Shown: piece by piece, positions 47,655 to 57,307 of the stretch
Layout of the letters: every line of letters starts with the position of its first letter
Position numbering within the stretch: position 1 is the first letter of the stretch
Assembly (NCBI GenBank): GCA_012295275.1
Contig: CM022668.1
Location: 2,372,989 to 2,436,988, forward strand
Length of the DNA stretch: 64,000 nucleotides
Origin: Chrysomallon squamiferum
Lineage: Eukaryota; Mollusca; Gastropoda; Neomphalida; Peltospiridae
Direction of reading: 5' to 3'
Notes under the pieces: model-generated
What the model was told of the DNA's origin: nothing
The model's database searches: none
What the model saw: the letters and a program-made list of their open reading frames with translations, nothing else
Translations under genes and position numbers: made by a program

Positions 47655-50600
47655 AATAAATAAATTTGTTTCTAGATAAAAAAATGTTTTAAGGAAAAAA
47701 GTTATCAGCCCTAAGAAACAGTCTGACATTAACTTTTCCAGTGACAAGTCCTAAGACTAAATAAAATAATAAATCTATATATTTGTAAGTCTTTTGTAGA
47801 CAGTGATAAAAGATCTTGTTGGTCAGAACAGTATAAACAGCAGCATATCAAAGTTTCAGTATATAAAAACATTCAAATTCAGGGTAAAGTGACATCACTG
47901 AGTATCACAAAACTTGAAATTGTTATTACCACCTTCCACCATCAAATTATTTTGTTTTCTTTTATCTAAAAGTGAGTAATATCTTTTCACTGTATCTTTA
48001 CAAATATTTTAACTACAAAGATAAAAAAGAGGTATACTTCAGAGTCAAAAATAAACACTAGATTTGTTCTTTATAACTGAATATAAATGACTTGTGTGAG
48101 TTAAAAACAAGTAACAAGAGAAAAAATAAAAGGTGTACATAAGAGATAACTATGTATGGTGTGTTTTTACCTCGGGTTTCACAATTGAATATAATTGACA
48201 GGTGTGAGTTAACAAAAATAAGGTGTACATGAGAGATAACTATGTGTTGAGTGTTTTTACCTCGGGTTTCACAATTGAATATAACTGACAGGTATGAGTT
48301 AAAAGAAGGTGTACACAAGAGATAATGGTGTGTTTTTAAATGTGTTTTTACCTCAGGTTTCACAATTGAATATAACTGACAGGTGTGAGTTAAAAGAAGG
48401 TGTACATGAGAGATAACTATGTATTGTGTGTTTTTAAATGTGTTTTTACCTCGGGTTTCACAATTGAATATAACTGATAGGTGTGAGTTAAAAGAAGGTG
48501 TACATGAGAGATAACTATGTATGGTGTGTTTTTAAATGCGTTTTTACTTCAGGTTTCACAACTGAATATAACTGACAGGTGTGAGTTAAAAGAAGGTGTA
48601 CATTTGAGATAACTATGTATTGTGTATTTTTACCTCGGGTTTCACAATGGGGATGGCAAGTTTAGGTCGTCTTGTTGGAGATCGGCGACGACTGGCTCGT
48701 TGTAGCTCTGGAGCGTAGTACGTAGTTCCTCCATGATACACCTCGGGACCTGCCCCGCCCGCTGGCCCAGCTGGTGGAGCACCCTGGGAAAGCAAAACAG
48801 TCAACAAAATATATATATATATATACATACAGAAGATTAAATTGGAATAACATAATCAGTAATGTAATTAACAAAACTGTTATAATGACCACATTAAAAC
48901 TAACTGAATGTGAAATAATTACTAAATTAATAGCAAGTGAATCGTAATTAAATCAATAAACTAAATTAATAACAACAATAAGGATGAATCAGTATGAAAT
49001 GACCTGCCCCCGCCCGCTGGCCCAGCTGGTGGAGCACCCTAAAAAATATATATATGAAGTAATGACTAAATCAGTAACTGAATCAGTATGAAATGATGAC
49101 TTAATCAATAAGTGTGTCAGTATGAAATGATGACTATATCAATAAGTGTATCAGTATGAAATGATCACTAAATCAATAACAACTGAATCAGTATGAAATG
49201 ATCACTAAATCAATAACAACTGAATCAGTATGAAATGTAACTAAATCAGTGACTAAATCAATGAGACTTAATCAACAGAATGGCACTGAATGAAAGAAAG
49301 AACAAATGAATCAATGATGAACAAACATAAAAAAAAAAAAAAAAATACCTGAACTGCTGCTGTCTGTACAGGAGCAGGAGCGGGGGGTGGTGGTCCTGTG
49401 GGGGGAGTTGGGAAAGCCACCGGCATCTGGTAGGGGCCAGGTGGTGGAGGGGGTGAGCCGTACACCACGCCCGCTGTCAGGTACTGTGGTGGGATGAGTC
49501 TGGTAGGACCTGCGATGGACACAGTAGGGGCTGGGACACTGGGTGTGTAGATTCGCGGAGGAGATGACAACCCAGCTGTAGAAACTGAAAATAAACAAAA
49601 ATAAAATATTTTATATGTACTGAATACACTCTTAAATGATCTCTTAAATTATACATTATTTTTTATTTGAATTTGTTTGAAAAGAAAAAGTATGTTGAAA
49701 AATGAAATTATTATTTTATATGTATTGAATATGCTTTGGAGTAATCTCTTAAATAAAATATATAGAACAGATGCTGATAGTACTGTATATTCATTACTGC
49801 TAATTTATTTTTGATTTGAAATAGGTTCAATTTTGAATTTTTTAAATACTTGAAAGTGATTACTTAAGTGCACATACAGAACAAATGCTAAAGTACTGTC
49901 AATTCAGTTATTGCTAACTCAATATGGATTTGAATTTGGTCTAAAATATATTGTCAACAGGCATATGACTTAATATTTTTTTCTTAATTTATATGTATTC
50001 GAACAATAAACAACTGTTGATTTATTGTTTGTAATCATGAATAAAATGCATAATAAATAATTAACTGGTGAGGCACAGTATGAATGTTTAGATAAGCAGT
50101 TTGGTAAATCATTTAAGTCTATGAAAAAAAAAAAAGAAAAGTAAAACAGGTTAATTGTGAAATATTTCATAACAGATATTTTGTGTACAATGACAGAGCG
50201 TAAACACTATAAAATACAAGTTTATTTTAATCTTTTTTCAGTTCAGTATTTGAAGGTTTAATAATTTTAACTCTTTGTATTTTCAAACACTGGTGTGTGT
50301 GTAGATATAAGAAAGCAAACCTGGCAGAGTGAAAGTCATTGGAGGCTGAAGTATAGCAGTCTGAAAGGCCCCCTCCTGCGCAGACACTGGAACTCGCTCA
50401 GCGTGGTAAACAGGGGGTGCAGGGGCGACTCGCTCTGCTGGCCGCTGGTACACAGGTGCAGGAGAAGGGGGGACTCTCTCAGGAGGGTGCTGATAAACAG
50501 GGACCCTGTCTGTGTGCTGGAACACAGGGGCAGGCACTCGCTCTGGGTGGTAGCCAGGGGAAGGGTAAGCTAGGGAAAGCAAGGAGTTGTGATATTAATA

Positions 50601-53600
50601 AAATATAAAACAACAAACATATCTGTGAGTATATATCACACAACAGATGTCAACAGAGAAATTATAAAGTAGATAAACTTTATTTAACTTCTAAAAACCA
50701 AAAGCAAAAAATTATAACTTTTTTTAATGCCTCTTCTTTTCCAAATCTGTCGTCTATTCTTTTCCTGCCTGACTTTCAGCATTATGTAAATATGTGTCAA
50801 ACTTCTCACAATTTGTTTTTCAATAAGTTTCTTTGTAAAATCATTTACAAGTCATTTTGTCCAGGTAACAAAATTTGATTTTAACAGATTTAGAAGTGAA
50901 TGAACAGTGACAATAAGTTAAACATTATATAAAATCAGAAAATTAAAACTATTCTCTATTTTCATCAGGGTTCGGCAATATTTAAAAAATTTTAAATATC
51001 ATTTAACAAATTTCATTATTATTAAAGAAATCTATTTTATAATATGTTACCTTGGTTGTAGTAGTTGCTGCCAGTGTCAGCAGAGATGTTGTCAGTGTAG
51101 TTGGAGTCTTGAGCTGTGCGTTGTCTTTGTGAGGAGTAACGTTTTGGTCTCATCTGTTGATTACTGTCAGTTTTCGTTGCCACGGAAACTGCGTGACTTG
51201 CTTTACGATCTACAACAATGTCTGGAGAACCTGAAGAAGAATGAATAACTAACTGTGAAACAAAACACCAATCTAGTATTTTTTAGAAATGATATACTCA
51301 AATTTTACAACAAACTGGAATCAAAATATCTAATCTTTCAGTTAACTTTTCTAACGTACACAGTAAATATTCATAAACATTTAGCATTTTAATGCATTAA
51401 ATCAAGTCTAAAAGTTAATAAAGTTTTATTATTTGTCACTAATGGTTGGTTTAAATGAATCAGAAGACACTGGTAATTTAAGAATAACAGAAATATTAAA
51501 AAACAAACAAACAAATAAATAAATAAATAAATAAAATTTAAAATAATAAGCAAGTAACTGAAAAGATCACCTACCTGGTGTTTTATCTTCTGCTTTGGTC
51601 TGTTCATTTCCCACCTTCACCATGGCAACTTCAGCATCCTGACCCCGTGCCACGCCCATGTATTTTCCATGTCTTTCCTTCGCATACGACTTCTTTTCTG
51701 TCGTCGTGTTGGTGATGGTGACACTGATTGTTCTGTCTTTGTTGGAGATGACAACGTCCTGACACTCAGACGTCTCCCGAATCTCTGCATCGTCCACGGG
51801 AACGCTCACCTCACTGCTGACATTCGGGTAGCCGGAGTTGAAGAACTCTCGCTGGGTGGAGTAGCTCTGTGAGGCAGTGTTTTGTGTTCTGCTGTACCGC
51901 GGAGCTATTTCAGCCCTGCTGCTGCCTCTACCTCTTCTCATGTTTCTTCCTCTGCCTCTGAAGTTGTCTACATTCCTCCTTTCATTATACTCACTGCTTC
52001 TGTAGTTGTCAACATTTCTCCTTTCATTGTACTCACTGCTTCTGTAGTTGTCAACATTTCTCCTTTCATTGTACTCATTGCCTCTGTAACTGTCTACATT
52101 CCTCCTTTCACTTCCTCTGTAATTGTCTACATTCCTCCTTTCACTTCCTCTGTAATTGTCTACAGTCTTCTTCTCACTATACTCACTGCCTCTGTAACTG
52201 TCTACATTCTTCTTATCACTAGTCTCACTTTCTGGAACATTCCTAGATTCTTTCTGCCCTTCGTAGTGACTCCTAGGTGGCGCTTTCCAACTCGATTCAT
52301 TTCGGTGATCCTGTGTGTCTGTCTGATTTTTTAAATTAGGGGTTTTGCTGCTCTGGGTCTGACCCTCGTTCTGTTCAGACTCAGTCTCATTGTATCCTTG
52401 ATTCCTGATGTCCTGTGACCTGGGGTCATTCTGGGTCACCCTGACTGCTTTGTCCAGCAAGTTTCTCTGTTGCTGAAAGCGGTCAAACTGACTCTTGACA
52501 TCAAACTTCTTGTTGTCAGTGGTTTTCTCGCTGTCGTAGCCATCAATGTCCTCACCGATGCTGCACTGCAGTCTGTAGTCTGGTGTCTTGTTATATGCTG
52601 GTCTGTTGTCAAGCTCAGTAATCTCTGCTGCTGTTGTCATTTTGTTGCTGTTGCTGTTGCTGTTGTAGTTTCTTGGTTTTCTCTCAACAAAATCTCCAAA
52701 TTCAGACTTTCTGTAAGGTTGCCTGCCACTGTTAGAGAAAACAATTAATTATTTTATTTATTAAAAAATAAATTTTTAAAATCTCACGTCACCAGTGAGA
52801 ACATTTTTGTTTAATCTTGTAACCATCTGGAAGATAATTTTTCAAGTGCTTAAACATCTTTACATCATCAAGCTATTATTTTGAACAAATTCTTGTGGAA
52901 TATATACTCAATTTTCAGTCTGTGATTGTGAAGTGCAAGGGTTCAGTAAATAATTTTCAAATACCTGACTTTAGCAGCCCCTGAAATTAGTGGCCAGCTA
53001 CAGTTATGGACACTTTAACTAAGGGTGCCATGTTAATATTTTTGGGAGGTCAATTTGGAGCTCTGTATCTGTTTCAGACACAATATTTTGTGAAACGTAA
53101 ATATACCTTATGTTTTTCACGAGTTTTTATGAAGTGCAAAGTATGTTTTATTTACATCCATCAACAAATTCAATATATCTGTACCTGTGTTTTAGGAGAA
53201 AGTTGTGATGCTTGCTATGTATCTGAAAATTCATTCTGTTTTTATTTTCATAGTCCATAGAAATATAATTATATATATACTATAAGATAAAAAAAAAAGT
53301 TTTGTATATTATAACTGTAAAGGGTTTAGAACATTTTTGCCAGATATTTAAATACTGGCATTAGATAATCAGTATTTATTTTGGTAACTAATTTAAACAG
53401 AATGTACTGTTTTACATGTACCAATGCAGATGTTATTTTTTTATTTCCAGTTCATCATTCAAAAGTTCAACAATTCATAAACTGATTTTCAACTGTTCAA
53501 ACAGCAGCTTATAAACAACCTATCCTAGGATTCATTCACAGTATACAAACTAAGTGTTCAGTTCTTACCGTCTCCCACGGCCTCTGAGGGGCGGGGCTCT

Positions 53601-56600
53601 GTCAGGAGGCTTGTCATAGGCTCGGATGTCGTAGCCATAGAGAGCAATGAGCTCCTCTCTGGACTTAGGAGCCTGCTCGTCCTGCTGGAACCGGTCGTGA
53701 ATCCACTTGTCATTCTCCTTCCACAGCTTCTTCTTCGTTCTGACACAAAAACACACAGATTTAAACAAGCAAGAAATTCCATTAGCAACATTGAATTAAA
53801 AATTAACAGCCACACAGAATATTCTGAAAATGTATTTTACACAAAATGTTACTGCTAAATAAAGCTTAAGATGAACATAAAAAAATTATTTAAAAAATAA
53901 AAAAAAAAAAAAATATATATATATTTTTTTTCTACAAATTAATAATTTAACCCCAAAATTGGCATATGGGAGTAAACTGTTAGCAACATTTAATCAGTTA
54001 ACTTTAAAAAAAAACATTTTCAAATAATCATATACCCCATTTGCAGTCATCTAGCATGTTTGTGTCTGAAAGTCAAAAAGTAAACTTGAAATAATTTCAA
54101 ACACAAGACTGCTTCCTACCTCTGTTCCTCCATCTCTTTTTCCTGAGCCCCCATCCGAGTGTCGTGTTCGTAAAACGCTCCTCTGCGCGGAATGAACGCA
54201 GGATTCTTCCTGTCCTCGTCATCATCCAGCTCCTTCTTCTGATCCGTCTGCTCCTGCAAATTAAATATGTTTTCAAAAATCACAAATTTAAAATAGCTGT
54301 TCACTAATTACACACACACAATGTATAAACTTAACAAATACACAGACATACAGTTTACAAATTACACACACACACACCCACACACATATATATGTATGTA
54401 TAAACTTAAATACACACACATACAGTTTACAAATTAAATACATCTACATACAATATGATTTTTAACAAATAAATCCATTGTTTTGTATAAAACTATTCTT
54501 CACAAATATATCCACAGATACACGCATGTATACACACACACACAAGCTAAACAAAGTAAATACATCCCAAAAACCAGTTTAGAAATAAAAACATATAAAA
54601 ATAAAAAACATTATATCGAGAGACATATGATATAGATCCAAAGCCAAATTTTACAAATTAAACACACAAATGAAACCTCCGTTTGTAGATTGAACCTATC
54701 CTGACCAAAACCACTTTTTTGCTGTTATTAGAGCGGAACGGGAAATTAGGAACTCACCTCACCATCCCCACTCTGTCGTTCTTCCTCAACCCAGCTGCCA
54801 TCATCCTCAATGATCACATCAACATCCTCATACTCCTCCTCTTCTTCTTCTTCTTCTTCATCGTCTTCATCTTCATCATCATCATCAGTTTCTTCTTCAC
54901 TGTCCTCTTCACTCTCTTCCTCCTCAGCATCATCATCATCTTCTCCATTTTCTGTTTTTTCCTTTTAACATTTATTAATAATTTATTAATAGAACAAACC
55001 TGGGAACATAGACACTGCTGTCTGACAGATTATTTTGCTGAATTATTTATTTATTTACAAATTGAAGCAGATTAAACATTTTAGAATAAATTATACTATT
55101 TCATAAGAATAAAATAGGTATGAAATACTATAAATAAGGTTTAGTATTTCAGAAGAAAATTAATTTTACCTTAGATTTTGTCTCTTTAACTTCACTTTTC
55201 TCTTTTGCTGCTCCTTCTAAACAAAAACAGAATTTTTTTGTTGTTATTAACTTGACAAATTCACTAGTTGTATATTACAAAAATAAACACACAAATATTA
55301 TTATTAATATATGCATTTGCTTCCTGTTCATACAATTAAATTGCAAGTTTACCAGAATCTTTAAAATCTTAAGTTAAATTGTGGTTACAAACTCATTTAA
55401 GAAAATTATTATAATCAAAATTATCAATGAATAGTATTTTTTCATTAAAAAAAAAACGCTTCACAAATAAAACTAACCAGTTTCAGCTGCTTCATCTTCA
55501 CTTTCCTGCAAATAACAAACAGAATTCATATTTATCAACACATATGAATATAAATTACCATTAGAAATACTAACAAAAAGACTTAGATGAAAAACAAAAT
55601 TGTTCAAAATGTATCTGAAAAAACACAAACAATCTAAATTAATACATTTTAATTTCTTCCTTGAATTAGTTTCTTAAAGGACTATAACCTTTAATAATAA
55701 AATCTGAAAGTAACGCAATTAAACACTGATATCATTTCAGTAATTTTGTGAAGAAAAAACTCAGTATAGTGTTGACAATTAGTTTGAGTGCATAAGCCAT
55801 AATTAAATCAATTTACTTAGTTTGAAAAAAGTATATAAAGTAACAAATACTCCTACACTGTTATTTTCACTCTATTGTAAAATGTGAACTGTTAAAAAAA
55901 TAAAAATAATAATAAAGAAATAATAATAATAATAAATTTGGAAAAATTATTATTTTTCTTTCTTTCAAGAAACAGAAAATATTGCAGTCAACACTTTTTT
56001 TTGGGGGGGGTTATAAAAAATAATAATTTTAAGTATATTTATTATATAAATCAGCTATGTTATTCATATTCAACCGTTTTACATATAGGTACATTCAGCT
56101 TTGTAATATATATATTTTTAAAAACATGTATTTCTAAAAACAAACAGCCTCTATGCTTCATTCCTATAAATTCCCTTTTGCTGTAATACACTTGTATAGA
56201 CCTTAAAATTAACTATATTCTATTAAGAACACACTTAAAACTTAATAAATACATTCATAATACATTTTTACCTCATTTTGATGGAATTAGTCATGTTTCT
56301 AAAGTTGAATTTCTTATATTCTATGATTTACAGAATTGTTTAAACTGCATCTGCATCTAAATTCACACTAAATACCCATTTTAAAATACAATGTATTTAA
56401 ACTGTAAATTCCACTAGAAAAGAACTGTTGATTTTAAAAATATTTGTTCCATTTCTGTTTACAGCCTTTAATTTTTCATCATAGTATTAAAATTTATTTT
56501 CAAAACATCAAATCAAGTATGCTTAGTGATTTTACATTAATTTCCTTACTTACAGTGTTGCCACTTCTAACACAGCAACAAACCATCAAAATGCTGAATA

Positions 56601-57307
56601 TTATATTCCATTTAATGATTCATTTCAATTATTACACTATAGAAATTTTCATACATTAGTTTCTTTAGTTCTTTCAAAAATCATTTTATTTATTAAGCCA
56701 ACTAAACGTAAATTAATAGCAATTAGCAGACATCATTTCACGTTAAGTGATTTAATTGAAACTGTTGCCAAAATTCATATGGTTATTTTTATGAAAACCT
56801 TATTAACAGGAACACACACACACACATTATTTAATCGATAACTCAAAGTTACATAAAATAAATTTAAACAGTAACTCAAGCGATTACCGATAATATCATA
56901 AATCATCATTAGATCATGATTGATTATCATTTTTTATTTAACGATTGTTACACTGTTACAAATTCCTGTAACGATAAAATAATCGGTATAGATGGGGATT
57001 ATATATTTTATTTTCCACTAGTATAAGACATTTAATTTTATCGATGAAAATATCAGAAACTGTGTGTGCTTTACGTTTGCCTCATGCTCAATTCTCTTAA
57101 AATCGGTATTTTCTTATTTACAAAAACATGTTCTTCGTTTCAAATTACAGTAAATAACAGAAATAATTTTGTAATTTATCAGACTTTAAAACTAACACAT
57201 TCTGAACGTCGTCCCTGTTGAGGTTTTGCTTCGGAATCAACTACTTGTCCGCTATCCTCTTCATCAGCTTCATCTTCTCTTCGCCGTCGTCTTCGTCGGT
57301 CAGCCAT
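46280..57307 (-). CDS. CASC3: CASC3 (MLN51/Barentsz), exon junction complex core subunit
   Basis: Coding exons in transcript order: 57307-57197, 55505-55478, 55216-55170, 54961-54758, 54253-54120, 53739-53569, 52728-51575, 51230-51051, 50569-50321, 49584-49349, 48783-48634 and 47501-46280. The first eleven join in phase to 888 residues. CASC3 clamps eIF4A3 onto spliced mRNA in the exon junction complex and takes part in decay and localisation. The SELOR core is unmistakable: DDDEDRKNPAFIPRRGAFYE, then KKLWKENDKWIHDRF, DEQAPKSREELIALYGYDIR. Other landmarks match human CASC3: MADRRR start, ECESED, KKSY, PKRYSSQRQR, a Pro-rich middle and VYHGGTTYYAP near the human C-terminus. Unusual points are repeats of RNVDNYRGSE, duplicated splice-site segments in two introns, and a last exon with a 406-residue acidic frame that does not join in phase. 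Human CASC3 has 703 residues. Confidence 0.93.
48140..48640 (-). repeat. CASC3: 86-98-bp array of duplicated CASC3 exon 11 end plus donor
   Basis: On the minus strand, ATTGTGAAACCCGAGGTAAA, the last 15 bases of exon 11 and its donor, recurs five times downstream of the real donor (donor positions near 48547, 48449, 48351, 48260 and 48170). In two copies the exon part has changed to CCTGAG or CCTGAA. Confidence 0.93.
48634..48783 (-). CDS. CASC3: CASC3 exon 11, conserved C-terminal motif
   Basis: 50 codons in phase 0. Encodes VYHGGTTYYAPELQ, RRRSPTRRPK and IPIVKPE, matching VYGGVTYYNP and the Lys-Pro-rich end of human CASC3. Both ends of this exon have stray copies in the adjacent introns. 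Confidence 0.9.
48920..49262. repeat. About 36-bp tandem array in CASC3 intron 10
   Basis: Seven or so imperfect copies of GAATCAGTATGAAATGAT with CACTAAATCAATAACAACT, surrounding the stray exon piece. Confidence 0.85.
49001..49040 (-). repeat. CASC3: Stray copy of CASC3 exon 11 start
   Basis: A 40-bp copy of the first bases of exon 11 (GGTGCTCCACCAGCTGGG and on) lies about 220 bases upstream of the exon in the preceding intron. It is preceded by TTTTTTAG, so it even keeps an AG, and differs by one inserted base. It is embedded in an array of ATCAGTATGAAATGAT units. Confidence 0.9.
49349..49584 (-). CDS. CASC3: CASC3 exon 10, Pro-rich
   Basis: Encodes IYTPSVPAPTVSIAGPT, GSPPPPPGPYQMP and PPTGPPPPAPAP. 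Ends in phase 0. Confidence 0.85.
50321..50569 (-). CDS. CASC3: CASC3 exon 9, Pro-rich PERVP repeats
   Basis: Encodes repeats of the type PERVP-V-YQ (ERVPAPVFQ, DRVPVYQ, ERVPPSPAPVYQ, ERVAPAPPVY), a Pro-rich disordered segment like the one in the second half of vertebrate CASC3. Confidence 0.85.
51051..51230 (-). CDS. CASC3: CASC3 exon 8
   Basis: Contains MRPKRYSSQRQRTAQ, which matches the KRYSSQRQR motif of human CASC3. Acceptor TTCTTCAG, donor GTAACA. Confidence 0.92.
51575..52728 (-). CDS. CASC3: CASC3 exon 7, repeat and RG-rich region
   Basis: About 385 residues of polar sequence. The region at 51960-52215 encodes seven or so copies of RNVDNYRGSE with an optional YNE insert, then a short RG-rich patch (GRGRNMRRGRG). 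Near its end are EKKSYAKERHGKYMG and the CASC3-type KKSY motif. Acceptor CTAACAG, donor GTAGGT. Confidence 0.9.
53569..53739 (-). CDS. CASC3: CASC3 exon 6, second half of SELOR
   Basis: Encodes RTKKKLWKENDKWIHDRF, then DEQAPKSREELIALYGYDIR, the most conserved stretch of the family, and ends in GRGRR. Confidence 0.96.
54120..54253 (-). CDS. CASC3: CASC3 exon 5, first half of SELOR
   Basis: Encodes DDDEDRKNPAFIPRRGAFYE and HDTRMG. The aromatic residues of this segment contact RNA and eIF4A3 in the human complex. Ends in phase 2. Confidence 0.95.
54758..54961 (-). CDS. CASC3: CASC3 exon 4, acidic region
   Basis: 68 codons in phase 0, nearly all Glu and Asp, followed by YEDVDVIIEDDGSWVEEERQ. 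Donor GTGAGT. This corresponds to the acidic N-terminal region before SELOR in vertebrate CASC3. Confidence 0.85.
55170..55216 (-). CDS. CASC3: CASC3 exon 3
   Basis: 47 bp, encoding EGAAKEKSEVKETKSK across the junctions. Acceptor TTGTTTAG, donor GTAAAA. Confidence 0.75.
55478..55505 (-). CDS. CASC3: CASC3 exon 2, 28-bp micro-exon
   Basis: ESEDEAAET between a TTTGCAG acceptor and a GTTAGT donor. It is very short, but both junctions keep frame. Confidence 0.75.
57197..57307 (-). CDS. CASC3: CASC3 exon 1 (start)
   Basis: MADRRRR then an acidic segment, ending SEC at a GTTAGT donor in phase 0. The junction gives SECESEDE, matching SECESEDG in human CASC3, which supports this less usual donor. 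Confidence 0.85.

Noticed and set aside
51882-52334. 150-residue plus-strand frame with repeats
   Set aside because: Antisense shadow of the RNVDNYRGSE repeats of CASC3.
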